Shown: positions 8,295 to 17,098, counted from the stretch's first letter. The stretch is 64,000 nucleotides of DNA from Sporisorium sorghi (GCA_023212695.1 JALCCG010000006.1:124001-188000); one strand, 5' to 3'. Program-made: numbers and translations. The notes: generated from the sequence alone by a model not told the origin.

Positions 8295-8888
8295 TTAGTT
8301 ACCCCATTTATTTTTTAACTGTGTTTTATCCTCTGTATTAGGTGCAATACTAGTTAATGCATTAGCAGTCATTACACAATTATTGTTACATGCTGAGCCA
8401 AAGTTATGTGATAGCGACAAGCTATGCCCAACTTCGTGTGTAGCGACACTTGAAGTTATTTGTGCTGAGGTTAGTCCATAAAGATCTATTTGATTCTTAT
8501 AGGCATATATACTGCCGTAGTCCCAACTACTTTCAAAAGGGTTTACACTTGTCCCATTATTAAGCATCGGGTTAAAGTACCCTAATACTCCACTATTTGT
8601 AGTAGAACCTACATAATATCGATCAGACTTTTTACCATTTACTTCAGAATTTTGATTATAAGTTAATGGGCCAACTTTTGAAGAAATGTTGTTCCAGTTA
8701 TTTTTACCTGTATTAAAGTATCCTTCATATGAATTATTAAATACTGAGGTATCATACCAGACATAAAATTTAGCACCCGAATTACGTTTTCCTAAGAAAG
8801 TGTAATCTGCGAAGATGGTTGAAGATATTAGTATAAACAGAGCTAACAAGGAAAAAAAGCTAATAAAAATTTTTTGTTTTTTTTTCAT
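8295..8888 (-). CDS. secreted metzincin-type zinc metalloprotease
   Basis: A 197-residue protein with a clear signal peptide (KKK, then a hydrophobic core, ending near TIFA at residue 27). The zinc motif HEVGHSLSLSH is of the HExxHxxGxxH type seen in matrixin-like metzincins, and it is followed by CVMTA, which fits the Met-turn. An upstream CNNNC pair may form a disulfide. AGGAGGT lies just upstream of the ATG. The protein should act outside the cell as an endopeptidase. At about 170 residues after processing it is a minimal catalytic domain without a propeptide or binding module. Confidence 0.87.
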   Translation of the reverse strand: MKKKQKIFISFFSLLALFILISSTIFADYTFLGKRNSGAKFYVWYDTSVFNNSYEGYFNTGKNNWNNISSKVGPLTYNQNSEVNGKKSDRYYVGSTTNSGVLGYFNPMLNNGTSVNPFESSWDYGSIYAYKNQIDLYGLTSAQITSSVATHEVGHSLSLSHNFGSACNNNCVMTANALTSIAPNTEDKTQLKNKWGN

Positions 8889-9089
8889 TACAATACCTCC
8901 TACATAATTTGTATATATAGTTAACGGTTGGAATTATAAAAAAGTTACGTTTTTTTATAAAAAAAGAAATATTTGTATTAATTATTAAGAAGTAATAAAA
9001 CATTAACTGAATCATAAAAAGAATACTGAATACTTTCGACTTATAGAAAAAAGTTACCAAGCATCCTGTTTTTGATTCAGACGCTGGCG
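8889..9089. other. AT-rich intergenic region
   Basis: Very AT-rich, with runs of A and T, and no ORF of note. It must hold the promoter of the minus-strand metalloprotease operon, but I cannot pick one clear -10/-35 pair. Confidence 0.4.
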
Positions 9090-9232
9090 TATGCCATCCG
9101 CTATGGCTAGGGAAAGAGGGCCAGGAAAGTGAGTTTAGCTACGGTCCCAGTGATGGGGAGGAAGCTGTATATGTGACATCGGCCAAACTTACCGATCGGA
9201 TGAGAGAGCTCATTTTACCAGAGGGACGTTAA
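9090..9232 (+). pseudogene. 3' remnant of a lipoprotein gene (duplicate of 15627-16067)
   Basis: The last 45 or so codons match the intact lipoprotein gene, ending TDRMRELILPEGR at the same stop and followed by the same AAAGCCGTTA sequence. One base is missing near 9103 relative to the intact copy, and the whole 5' part, including the signal peptide, is absent. The sodC-like gene follows at the same relative position as in the intact copy, which shows a duplicated two-gene segment. Confidence 0.85.
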
Positions 9233-9427
9233 AGCCGTTAGCGGCTGCTTCCTATATGTTCCGGCAGGCTCAGATTACAATCGGGTGCTAAGTTTATGGT
9301 TTATCTTGTACGTGTCTTCGGAATCAATGACCAACGCCGAAAGCCCCAAATCCCCTAAATAACGGTTGAGACGTATAAAAGCAGGGTATTGGGAGATGAA
9401 TGAATACCATCATCAGGAGGCGATGAA

Positions 9428-9991
9428 GTGAACAAGAAGACCTACAGGTTGAAGCATATGGCCGGAGCATTTCTTGCCGGAGCCATGCTGTTTTCAGGAA
9501 TTTCGTTGGCGGCTGCAAACCCCGAAGGAACCTTGGATGCAATTAAACACACAACGTCGAAAATAAGCTACTACGTTAACGGCAAGGACCACTCGACACC
9601 TGCCGGTCAATTTATGAACCAAGGGACGGCAGCCCCGGATTCCATTGTTCAGAACGGCACGACCTATGTGCCTGTACGAATGGTTTCCGATCTGGTTGGA
9701 CAGCCGGTGTACTGGGAGCAGGCGTCCCGGACGATCTCTTTGGGGCTGCCTGTGGTCAAGCTGTACAATGCGGCGGGAGAGTCGGTTGGTTCCGCTACCC
9801 TGGAGCAGGTCAATGACGGGGTGAGGGTGAAGATGACCGCATCCGGTCTCACGCCAGGCAAACACGGATTCCATGTGCATGAGAATGCGATTCAGGGTGG
9901 GGATTTCAAATCTGCCGGTGAAGATGATGGCGTAACCGATCCATCAGGGAATTCCGGCGACCGTGTGGCCGGCGGGAATATTCCCGAATAG
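9428..9991 (+). CDS. SodC-like protein with intact stalk domain but deleted superoxide dismutase core
   Basis: A 187-residue secreted protein with a signal peptide (residues 1-30) and a copper-amine-oxidase-type N-terminal stalk domain (GTTYVPVRMVSDLVGQPVYW, about residues 78-97). The start of the Cu/Zn-SOD domain follows, including HGFHVHE. Relative to the paralogue at 16263, about 63 residues are missing in frame between FKSAG and EDD. The missing part holds the bridging His, the zinc ligands and the fourth copper ligand. The breakpoints lie in a similar GCCGGT/GCCGGC sequence. The frame is open, but dismutase activity is not expected. GTG start with AGGAGG 7 nt upstream. Confidence 0.8.
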   Translation: MNKKTYRLKHMAGAFLAGAMLFSGISLAAANPEGTLDAIKHTTSKISYYVNGKDHSTPAGQFMNQGTAAPDSIVQNGTTYVPVRMVSDLVGQPVYWEQASRTISLGLPVVKLYNAAGESVGSATLEQVNDGVRVKMTASGLTPGKHGFHVHENAIQGGDFKSAGEDDGVTDPSGNSGDRVAGGNIPE

Positions 9992-10041
9992 TTGGTAAGC
10001 TGCTCGGGGATGGCTTTTGCAGCATAGGCATGCCATCAATA

Positions 10042-10072
10042 AACGCATCTCCACAGGGAGATGCGTTTTTTT
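10042..10072 (+). terminator. rho-independent terminator after the sodC-like copy A
   Basis: Stem AACGCATCTCC / GGAGATGCGTT with a 4-nt loop and a run of seven or more T. The same hairpin in slightly changed form follows copy B at 17068. Confidence 0.92.
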
Positions 10073-10218
10073 CTAATGATGGTGCATCCATATCTAATAA
10101 AATGACGGGATGAGGCATTTTATGGAGGAAACCATCTTAGAACCGGCGGCCTGACGGGGCATGGGCACCCGTTATTGTGCAGCGGTTATTCTAATGAAGG
10201 GCCTGTTCGATTTTCCAG

Positions 10219-10247
10219 TTGACATCGTATGTGATCTATCATATTAT
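10219..10247 (+). promoter_or_regulatory. sigma-A promoter of the EamA transporter gene
   Basis: TTGACA at 10219-10224, a 17-nt spacer, and TATTAT at 10242-10247. Transcription would start near 10254, giving a 5' leader of about 165 nt. Confidence 0.75.
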
Positions 10248-10284
10248 ATCTCTTGTTGTAAATGAATGGCTTGCTGAATTGAAT

Positions 10285-10390
10285 AAACCAAACTCTATCC
10301 TGTGGATGGAGTGGCGGAACTTTGTCAAAGAAATATTCTTTGGTTTCATTCGCCCCTTGTCAGTGAAATGACAAGGGGCTTTATGTTGTT
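10285..10390 (+). promoter_or_regulatory. structured 5' leader with alternative hairpins and a terminator-like stem
   Basis: AAACCAAA (10285-10292) can pair with TTTGGTTT (10339-10346), enclosing a hairpin CTCTATCC/GGATGGAG (10293-10311). The TTTGGTTT strand overlaps a competing hairpin CAAAGAA/TTCTTTG (10326-10342). An 11-bp stem GCCCCTTGTCA/TGACAAGGGGC (10352-10379) with a U-rich tail follows and ends 38 nt before the start codon. This is the architecture of an attenuator or riboswitch, but it matches no class I can name. Confidence 0.5.
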
Positions 10391-10417
10391 ATGGACCAGA
10401 AAGGGAAGAGGTTTACC

Positions 10418-11341
10418 ATGAATATGAGGTTACTGAAATATGCTTTACTTGTTTTTTTAGGGGCATGCAGTTATGGATCGCTCTCTACCATCATCAAGCT
10501 TGGAATGAAAGATGGATTCAGCATGCAGCAGCTGGTAGGATCACAGTACTTTTTTGGATGGGTCATGCTGCTCCTGTCAGTCTTGTTATTTTCGCGAAAA
10601 AAGCTGGGGATGAAGCTGGGCCTCTCGTTATTAGTTGCTGGCATCACCATCAGTTTGACGGGCATATTTTACGGATTTGCCGTGGAGGAATTGCCTGCTT
10701 CGATTGCGATCGTTCTCTTATTTCAATTTACTTGGATTGGGGTGATTCTGGAGGCTATCGTTGATAGAAAGTTCCCGAGTCGCGAGAAATGCATTTCGAT
10801 GGTCATCCTTCTTATCGGTACGATCTTAGCAGGGGGGATTCTTGAACCAAGTGTTGGTGGGATTACGGCCAAAGGTGTTATTTTCGGTTTAATGTCGGCC
10901 GTGTCGTTTGCCTTCTATATATTCGTAAGCGGGAGGGTGGCTACACAGGTGCCTGCGGTGAATAAAAGTTTGTATATGACCACTAGTGCCTTGATCATTA
11001 TTTTGATGGTTTTCTCGCCTTCCTTCATTTATGATGGTGCGATTCCAGACGGACTTTGGAAGTTTGGTCTTCCTTTAGGGCTGCTGGGCATCGTGATTCC
11101 GGTCCTTTTCTTTTCCATTGGTGTCCCGAAGCTGGGCTCAGGTCTGGGCGCGATACTGGGTGCGGCGGAACTGCCGGCAGCCGTGGTAGCTTCGGTGTTA
11201 ATTTTGCATGAAGAGGTGTCGTTGCTTCGATGGGTTGGGATCATCGTTGTTCTGCTTGGCATTGCTACGCCGCAGCTTCTGCCGATATGGATACGGAAAA
11301 AATCCACAACCCCCCTACTTCCCAAGGTAGAAGAGTTATAA
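10418..11341 (+). CDS. EamA/DMT-family transporter
   Basis: A 307-residue protein with ten predicted hydrophobic segments arranged as two EamA repeats. The first starts at GACSYGSLSTIIKLG and the second at GVIFGLMSAVSFAFYIF, and the C-terminus carries LHEEVSLLRWVGIIVVLLG, typical of the family. These proteins are drug/metabolite exporters of the inner membrane. The ATG at 10418 is preferred to the one at 10391 because GAAGAGG lies 6 nt upstream of it. The gene stands alone behind a strong promoter and a structured leader, suggesting control by a small molecule. The substrate is unknown. Confidence 0.88.
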   Translation: MNMRLLKYALLVFLGACSYGSLSTIIKLGMKDGFSMQQLVGSQYFFGWVMLLLSVLLFSRKKLGMKLGLSLLVAGITISLTGIFYGFAVEELPASIAIVLLFQFTWIGVILEAIVDRKFPSREKCISMVILLIGTILAGGILEPSVGGITAKGVIFGLMSAVSFAFYIFVSGRVATQVPAVNKSLYMTTSALIIILMVFSPSFIYDGAIPDGLWKFGLPLGLLGIVIPVLFFSIGVPKLGSGLGAILGAAELPAAVVASVLILHEEVSLLRWVGIIVVLLGIATPQLLPIWIRKKSTTPLLPKVEEL

Positions 11342-11410
11342 ACTACGAACTGAATCGTAGCTTTGCATGGGACGGTAATTCCCGCTCAACCGCAAGGCTC
11401 ATATGTAAAA

Positions 11411-11457
11411 GACTGCCCCTAAAGCCTACGCTGACGTAGTTCCTTTGGGGGCAGTCG
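11411..11457. terminator. bidirectional terminator between EamA and NCS2 genes
   Basis: A long imperfect stem GACTGCCCC...GGGGGCAGTC with an inner CTACG/CGTAG pairing lies between the convergent genes. T-runs are present but short on both sides. Confidence 0.75.
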
Positions 11458-11492
11458 TGTTTAGCATGTGTTATTACGATGGCCTTACCATT

Positions 11493-12857
11493 TTACTTCG
11501 CGCTAGGCAGCAATTTATTCAATACAATCGCTGCAAGAGCAGCCGCTAGTATGGGTGAACCGAACAAATACTGCACGAATGTAGGCAATGTATATAAGAA
11601 GTCTTTAGGAATGAGTACTAACGCTAACGTCAGAATCATCGGTATGGCGATAATGTACATTTCTTTTTCACCGATTTTCTCGTTCTTCATAACCTGGATC
11701 CCGTTAATCGAGATGATCCCGCAGACGATGGCGAATACGCCTCCGATGACGGCGGTTGGAATTGAGGAGATCAAAGCGGCCAGTTTGCCTGAACAACCGA
11801 AGAGGACAAACCATCCGCCTACCGCAAGAAAGACCCGGCGGCTTGCCACGCCCGTGATGGAGATAATGCCTGCATTGGTAGAGTAACCAGTGACCGGCGT
11901 AGAGCCGAGTCCTGAAGCAATCAGGCAGCTGATTCCTTCGCCGATGACGCCCCGATTAATATTTTTATCCGTTAACGGTTTATCAATGACGTTGCTGATG
12001 GCAAACCATGTACCCGTCGTCTCCGCCAGCAAGACGAGATAGATGATGACCATGGTGATAATCGCCGACAAGTCGAACGAAAAGCCAAAATCCTTAAATG
12101 GTATCTGCGGCATGCTGAACCAGCTGGCGCTGGCGACAGCGCTGAAATCCAGCACACCCATCAAGTTGGCCGAGATACAGCCGATAATTAACGCGATCAT
12201 GACGGACGTAACCCGGAATATCGCGCCTCGCGTTCGGAACAGGGATCCCAGGATGACAAACAGGATGAGTGCAGCCGCTGAGATCAGGGCCAGCAGCACG
12301 TTTTGATTAATGGTTGCGTCCGTAGCGCCGTAAATATTGTCCCGGATGGCAACCGGCAATAAAGACAGACCTACAATGAAGATGATGGTGCCCCCGACAA
12401 TGGGCGGGATGAAGGATTTCACGATTTTATTGAAAACTCCCGTATACCCCAAAATCACCACGAGGATTGCACCCACCAGGCTGGAACCCAGCACGGAGCT
12501 CCAACCGAGCTCCCCGCCTCCGCTGGCGGCATAAATCGCAACAATTGCACCAAGAGGAACATAGGATGGACCTTGCGCCATCGGCAGCTTCATGCAGAAA
12601 TACGTTTGCACAATCGTGGCAAGCCCGGCTGCAATAAATGTGGATTGAATTAATGCACTGGATTGATTGGGCGATAAGCCGATTAACATGGCAATTAGGA
12701 AAGGAACAACATAAACGTCCATCGCGACGACATGCTGTAAACCGAGAATGGCGGATTTCCCGACAGATATTTTACCGTCAGGCGGAACCGTTAAATGCTG
12801 TGAGTTCGTTTGCGTGTTATCTTGTTTGTCTGCTTGTGTTTTCACTCCGATGGACAC
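11493..12857 (-). CDS. NCS2-family purine permease (xanthine/urate type)
   Basis: A 454-residue membrane protein of the nucleobase:cation symporter-2 family. It carries the family motif QHVVAM near residue 40, then LAETTGTWFAISNV and GLGSTPVTGYSTNAGIISIT in the second half, matching the substrate-binding ExxG and transport-signature regions. About 12-14 helices are visible. The start is a GTG, either at 12857 or at 12845 (codon 5); a GAGGTG 8 nt before the second favours it slightly. It lies 30 bp downstream of the guanine deaminase gene on the same strand, so it probably imports guanine, xanthine or urate for that pathway. Confidence 0.9.
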   Translation of the reverse strand: MSIGVKTQADKQDNTQTNSQHLTVPPDGKISVGKSAILGLQHVVAMDVYVVPFLIAMLIGLSPNQSSALIQSTFIAAGLATIVQTYFCMKLPMAQGPSYVPLGAIVAIYAASGGGELGWSSVLGSSLVGAILVVILGYTGVFNKIVKSFIPPIVGGTIIFIVGLSLLPVAIRDNIYGATDATINQNVLLALISAAALILFVILGSLFRTRGAIFRVTSVMIALIIGCISANLMGVLDFSAVASASWFSMPQIPFKDFGFSFDLSAIITMVIIYLVLLAETTGTWFAISNVIDKPLTDKNINRGVIGEGISCLIASGLGSTPVTGYSTNAGIISITGVASRRVFLAVGGWFVLFGCSGKLAALISSIPTAVIGGVFAIVCGIISINGIQVMKNEKIGEKEMYIIAIPMILTLALVLIPKDFLYTLPTFVQYLFGSPILAAALAAIVLNKLLPSAK

Positions 12858-12887
12858 CTCGAATGTTTGGATTAATTGCGATATATC

Positions 12888-14294
12888 TTAGCGTGAATGA
12901 ACCTTTTCTCCTTGTACCCAGACCTCGCGAATATGTTCAGGCCGTGCGAGATACATGATCTTCTGAAAAATGTCTTGTACGTCCTCCAACTCATCAAAAA
13001 TCGGCAGCTTCGCGGATGGAAGTCTTGTATCGATCACCTGCACATCCCATACGTAGTTTTCCTGAATACGGCCAATCGGCAAGCTTAGGCTTTCACCGCC
13101 TCCGGCCGTAGCCAGATAGAATGCCTCATGGACCGTGATCCGCGACTCGGGTACGCCGCGCTCGGCAGCCGGAAGGGAGGTGTTCACGCCATCCTCCAGC
13201 ATCCTCGAAGACATCACGGCTTGTCTTATATTATCGAAGAGACTGGGCGAGAAGCCGCCGGATAGATCAGAGCCTAAACCAATCTCAACATTGTGGGCAC
13301 GGAAGCGGGCAACCGGGATGACGCTATTGGCGAAATAGGCGTTGGATATCGGGCAATGCGCGATAGCGGTTCCGGTGTCAGCGAATAATTCGGCATCCTG
13401 ATCATCGAGAAAATTACAATGAGCCATGACCGATTTATCACGCAGCAGGCCAAAATCATGCAAGGCAAACGCATCGTTTTTCTGGAAACGATCCTTCACA
13501 TGACCGTGTGCCCAATCGCTTTCGCTGCAGTGGGACTGCACATACGTGTCGTATTTGGCTGCCAGCTCGCCCAAACCCTTCAGTCCCGCATCGGTACAGC
13601 TTGGAATGAATCGTGGGGTGACGACGGGATACACGCCTTGTTTCGTGGTCTTGGCGAGTTCCTTAACAGCGATAATAAATGCTTCCGTATCCACCAATGC
13701 TGTGGATGTGTCTGCATCGCGGTAGTAATCCGGATTTTGCTCGGGATCGTCCATGACGACCTTCCCAACAAGTCCACGCTGGCCTTTGCCCGCACAGATT
13801 TCGGCTAACAGCAGGCTGGCTTCCTTATGCACCGTGGCAAAATAAAGCGCCGTCGTGGTTCCGTTGGCTAGCAGGGTGCTTACCAAATCCTCGTAGACCT
13901 TTTGCGCAAACTTGAGATCGGAGAATTTCGATTCCAGCGGGAAGGTATAGGTGTTGAGCCAGTCATAAAGCGGAATGTCCAAAGCGGTTCCAGATTGAGC
14001 CCACTGCGGGGCATGAACATGCAAGTCAACAAAACCCGGAAGGAAATACTGTCCCTCTTCTAATCGATGAAAGCTGTCGCTGCCCTGATACGTATCCAGC
14101 AAGGATTGATATTCGGCGTCTTCCGGTGCCACGACTCGCTCAATCATTCCGTCCGCATTGATGCAATATAGACAGTCTGTTAACACTTGAATTTCGGTGG
14201 GAGATTTGCTTGAAAAAGAAGTCCCTTGAAACAATTGCATATATTTACTCATGTTTACCGCCTTAATGTTCGTTTTTTCGAGCGCTTTTGTCAT
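12888..14294 (-). CDS. guaD: guanine deaminase (amidohydrolase family)
   Basis: A 468-residue metal-dependent amidohydrolase that should convert guanine to xanthine and ammonia. It has the zinc motif PGFVDLHVHAPQW (residues 86-98), HCSESDWAHGH, VMAHCNFLDD and the metal-binding Asp in LGSDLSGGFSPSL. HVHAPQ followed by a long TIM-barrel is the guanine deaminase variant of the family. Length is close to that of the enzyme in animals and Gram-negatives, unlike the short CDA-fold GuaD of Bacillus subtilis. It is first in an operon with the NCS2 permease; the pucR-like regulator lies 6.5 kb away. Confidence 0.88.
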   Translation of the reverse strand: MTKALEKTNIKAVNMSKYMQLFQGTSFSSKSPTEIQVLTDCLYCINADGMIERVVAPEDAEYQSLLDTYQGSDSFHRLEEGQYFLPGFVDLHVHAPQWAQSGTALDIPLYDWLNTYTFPLESKFSDLKFAQKVYEDLVSTLLANGTTTALYFATVHKEASLLLAEICAGKGQRGLVGKVVMDDPEQNPDYYRDADTSTALVDTEAFIIAVKELAKTTKQGVYPVVTPRFIPSCTDAGLKGLGELAAKYDTYVQSHCSESDWAHGHVKDRFQKNDAFALHDFGLLRDKSVMAHCNFLDDQDAELFADTGTAIAHCPISNAYFANSVIPVARFRAHNVEIGLGSDLSGGFSPSLFDNIRQAVMSSRMLEDGVNTSLPAAERGVPESRITVHEAFYLATAGGGESLSLPIGRIQENYVWDVQVIDTRLPSAKLPIFDELEDVQDIFQKIMYLARPEHIREVWVQGEKVHSR

Positions 14295-14509
14295 TATAGT
14301 CCGTTAAAAAAGAGATGTCTATAGTATAAAGGCGAATAGATATGAGCGCTGGTCTGGTAGGGTGATCACTAAGTATGAAGGGTTGTCCTTGGAGAGAAAT
14401 AGGGGCTATGATGAGTATGGAGTTCAGGATTCTCCTTTTATCTAACGTTTAATGAAACTTAAGTAATTGATAATATGTTTTAGTCAAAAAAGAGCCACAT
14501 TGGCTCGAA
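14295..14509. other. promoter-side intergenic region of the purine pair
   Basis: No ORF. I saw no purine riboswitch consensus and no clear terminator. The minus-strand promoter must lie here. Confidence 0.35.
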
Positions 14510-14734
14510 TTATTTTGAACTCACTAATTCCTCACCTTTGACTCTCCAAATCTTCACACCGCTTACAAAAGTATTGGATTCTTTATCATATGTCACTTCC
14601 TGTGCCTCCAGCGTTTCGTTTAGATTTGTTGCTACGATATGAGCATTCTTAATTTTGTAAATTGATGTTTGGGCAGCAGTACCAACTGTAGCAACAATCT
14701 CATTGGTTCCGTCCTGCTCAATATCTGTCTCCAC
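14510..14734 (-). pseudogene. C-terminal fragment of an unknown protein
   Basis: An open frame of about 75-90 codons ends at 14510. The only early start is a GTG at 14734 without a good ribosome binding site, and the frame stays open upstream to a stop near 14780. The text looks coding (IEQDGTNEIVATVGTAAQTS and VSGVKIWRVKGEELV) and resembles a beta-rich domain from a secreted protein. It probably lost its 5' end. I do not recognise the family. Confidence 0.45.
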
Positions 14735-14937
14735 CGTATGCGCTTTAACAATTGTTGTATATGCATTTAAATGAGTGATCTACGGCCCGATAACCATTGA
14801 GATGAGTGGATCTTCATGAAAGAAGTCTGCGGACGCAATACGTCCGGAGTCTTTTTGTATAAACAAGAGGATATCAACTGGCCCACACAGAATAACTTGA
14901 AGCTGCCATTATTTTTGAGATTTGAAGAGGATTTGTA

Positions 14938-15594
14938 ATGAAGACAAAATTGATCATGGTCGGAGGTCTGCCGGGATTCGGCAAATCGACGACGTCCCGT
15001 ATGATTTATGATATTTTAACCGAAAGAAACATCGAGGCCCGGCTTGTGTTGGAAGGGGATGTTGACCATCCGGCGGATTATGAGGGAACGGCGTGTGTGA
15101 CTGAAGAAGAATTTGGGCAGTTGCCGCAAGCCGCAGGCGCCTTTAATATTGATCGAGCGGGCCGCCAAAAAAGGCAGCTGGTATCTCCTGCCCTACCAGA
15201 AGCTGAAGAACGAATACGGTACCTCTTTTCCGGATGACCTAAATATCATTCCTTGTCCAAGCAGGATGTTTACGAGCTCCTGCTGGATCTCAATAGGAGA
15301 CTCATCACCGAGCGGTGGGAGGCATTTGCAGAGCAGGCGTTGCATGAACCTGTTGTCATGATTTTTGAGTGCTGCTTCATCCAGAATCCGGTGACCGTCG
15401 GCATGGTGAAGCACGATGCGCTGGAGGGCGTTGAAGGGACGCTGGAAGTATTGGAAGCCCGGCGCAAGCTGGAGCACCGGATCTTGGACAGTCTCGGACT
15501 GAACAAGGAGCGAATCAACAACTCCCTTTATGATCAAGAGACGTACAGAACCATGCTGATGGACAAGCTGAAGCTGCATGGGGTCATCCAATAA
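14938..15594 (+). pseudogene. P-loop kinase-like gene with two compensating frameshifts
   Basis: The first frame has a P-loop GGLPGFGKSTTSR (residues 8-20), then diverges after EEEFGQL. The homologous text continues in the +1 frame (LIERAAKKGSWYLLPYQKLK at about 15134-15193, then NEYGTSFPDDL), and returns to the first frame near 15250 with SKQDVYELLLDLNRRLITER to the stop at 15594. Two indels near 15130 and 15245 therefore break a single ORF of about 218 codons. The protein would be an AAA/zeta-toxin-like small-molecule kinase with unknown substrate. Assembly error cannot be excluded. Confidence 0.75.
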
Positions 15595-15626
15595 TGTTAT
15601 TTTCGTAGATAAGGAAGGACGGTTTA

Positions 15627-16067
15627 ATGAAGCGCTTATTAATGATCATGATGCTCTACATAACGGCTCTATTGGTAGGTTGCGATAAGGAACCCGGTTG
15701 GGAGACGATGCAGCTTCTAGACGAACAGGTTGCCGAAATCCGGATTTCAGCGTTCGAGACATGGGACGAGATGAATGGGGATACACTGCTGTCTTTCAAG
15801 GATGAGAAGGCTGTAATCGCATTTGAGGAAGCGATCCTTGCCGCTCGCAAGCAGCCGGATGATGCCAAACGAACGGACCCGGATTACGACGTGATGGTCA
15901 TCTATGCCCAGCAATCTCCGATTCATGCCATCAAGCTGTGGTTGGGAGAAGAGGGTCATGAAAGTGTGTTCAGCTACGGTTTCAAGGATTGGGGAGAAGA
16001 TGTATATGTGGTTTCGGCCAAACATACGGATCGGATGAGAGAACTCATTTTGCCAGAGGGGCGTTAA
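15627..16067 (+). CDS. small lipoprotein, unknown function
   Basis: A 146-residue protein with a lipoprotein signal (LYITALLVGC, Cys at residue 19). The mature part is acidic and contains EIRISAFETWDEMNGDTLLS, YDVMVIYAQQSP and SYGFKDWGEDVYVVSAKHTD. GGAAGG lies upstream of the ATG. It is followed by the sodC-like gene, and the pair is duplicated at 9.1-10.0 kb, where only the 3' end of this gene remains. Conservation of the pair suggests a common role at the cell surface. Confidence 0.78.
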   Translation: MKRLLMIMMLYITALLVGCDKEPGWETMQLLDEQVAEIRISAFETWDEMNGDTLLSFKDEKAVIAFEEAILAARKQPDDAKRTDPDYDVMVIYAQQSPIHAIKLWLGEEGHESVFSYGFKDWGEDVYVVSAKHTDRMRELILPEGR

Positions 16068-16262
16068 AGCCGTTATCGGAGCCCCTCTCTTTTTCTGTTC
16101 AGTAGCTGGATATTATAGAAAGTATGAGTTTATTTATTGATTGTAAATATCTTTGGAATTAATGACTATTACCGAACGCCTCATCCCATAAAATAACGAC
16201 TTAGACGTATAAAATCAGGGGATTGGGAGATGAATGAATAACATTATTCAGGAGGCGATGAA

Positions 16263-17015
16263 GTGAAAAAGAAGACCAACAAGTTAAAATATATGGCTGG
16301 CGCATTTGTGGCCGGAGCCCTGCTGTTTACAGGAATTTTGTTCGCTGCTGCGAATCCCGAAGGAACCTTAGATGCGATGAAACATTCGATGTCTAAAATA
16401 AGCCACTATGTTAACGGCAAGGACAACTTCACCGCTGACGGCCCGTTTGCGAAACAAGGAACGGCGGCTTCGGATTCTAAGTTTCCTACCGGCAGCAGCG
16501 ATGTACCCGCTCGCATGGTTTCGGATCCGGTTAACCAACCGGTGTTCTGGGACCAGGCTTTCAGGGAGGAAACTCTGGGGCATCTTGTAGTCAAGCTGTA
16601 CAATGCGGCAGGAGAGTCTGTTGGCTCCGCTACCTTGGAGCAGATCAATGACGGGGTAAAGGTGAAGATTACCGCATCTGGCCTCACACCAGGAAAACAT
16701 GGGTTCCATGTACATGAGAACACGATCAAAGATAGAGATTTCAAATCTGCTGGTGGGCATTTTAATCCGACCGACAAGCATCATGGCCTCAAGCATCCAC
16801 AAGGAAGCCATGTTGGCGATATGCCGAATCTGGTCGTAGGTGCAGACGGTACCGTGGAAGCGGAGATGATCATCCAGCATGGAACTCTTGGAAAGAACCA
16901 GCCGAACTCCGTTTTGGGACGCTCGCTGATCATTCATGCCGGCGAGGATGACGAAGTAACCGATCCATCCGGAAATTCCGGCGACCGGGTGGCCGGGGGG
17001 AATATCCCGGAGTAA
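16263..17015 (+). CDS. secreted Cu/Zn superoxide dismutase-like protein with degraded stalk domain
   Basis: A 250-residue secreted protein with a signal peptide (about residues 1-30) and a remnant of a copper-amine-oxidase-like stalk (residues 75-105). A SodC domain follows from about 108. Metal ligands are present: HGFHVHE (residues 146-152), GGHFNP with the bridging His near 166, HHGLKHPQGSHVGDMPN for zinc, and LIIHAGEDDE with the last copper His near 224. Two cysteines usual in SodC are not seen, as in many Gram-positive homologues. The stalk motif TTYVPVRMVSD of copy A reads SSDVPARMVSD here, so that domain seems released from selection. GTG start with AGGAGG upstream. Confidence 0.86.
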   Translation: MKKKTNKLKYMAGAFVAGALLFTGILFAAANPEGTLDAMKHSMSKISHYVNGKDNFTADGPFAKQGTAASDSKFPTGSSDVPARMVSDPVNQPVFWDQAFREETLGHLVVKLYNAAGESVGSATLEQINDGVKVKITASGLTPGKHGFHVHENTIKDRDFKSAGGHFNPTDKHHGLKHPQGSHVGDMPNLVVGADGTVEAEMIIQHGTLGKNQPNSVLGRSLIIHAGEDDEVTDPSGNSGDRVAGGNIPE

Positions 17016-17067
17016 CCCTGCAAGCAACAGGTAACATGTAGTTTGTAGCATATGAGAGCCAGTGAAA

Positions 17068-17098
17068 AACGCATCTCTATAGGGAGGTGCGTTTTTTG
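17068..17098 (+). terminator. rho-independent terminator after sodC copy B
   Basis: Stem AACGCATCTC/GGGAGGTGCGTT with a short loop and TTTTTT. It is homologous to the terminator at 10042. Confidence 0.9.

Noticed and set aside
10320..10390. T-box or purine riboswitch upstream of the EamA gene
   Set aside because: The GTGGAACCGCG-type T-box signature and the purine aptamer loops are absent; only generic alternative hairpins are supported.
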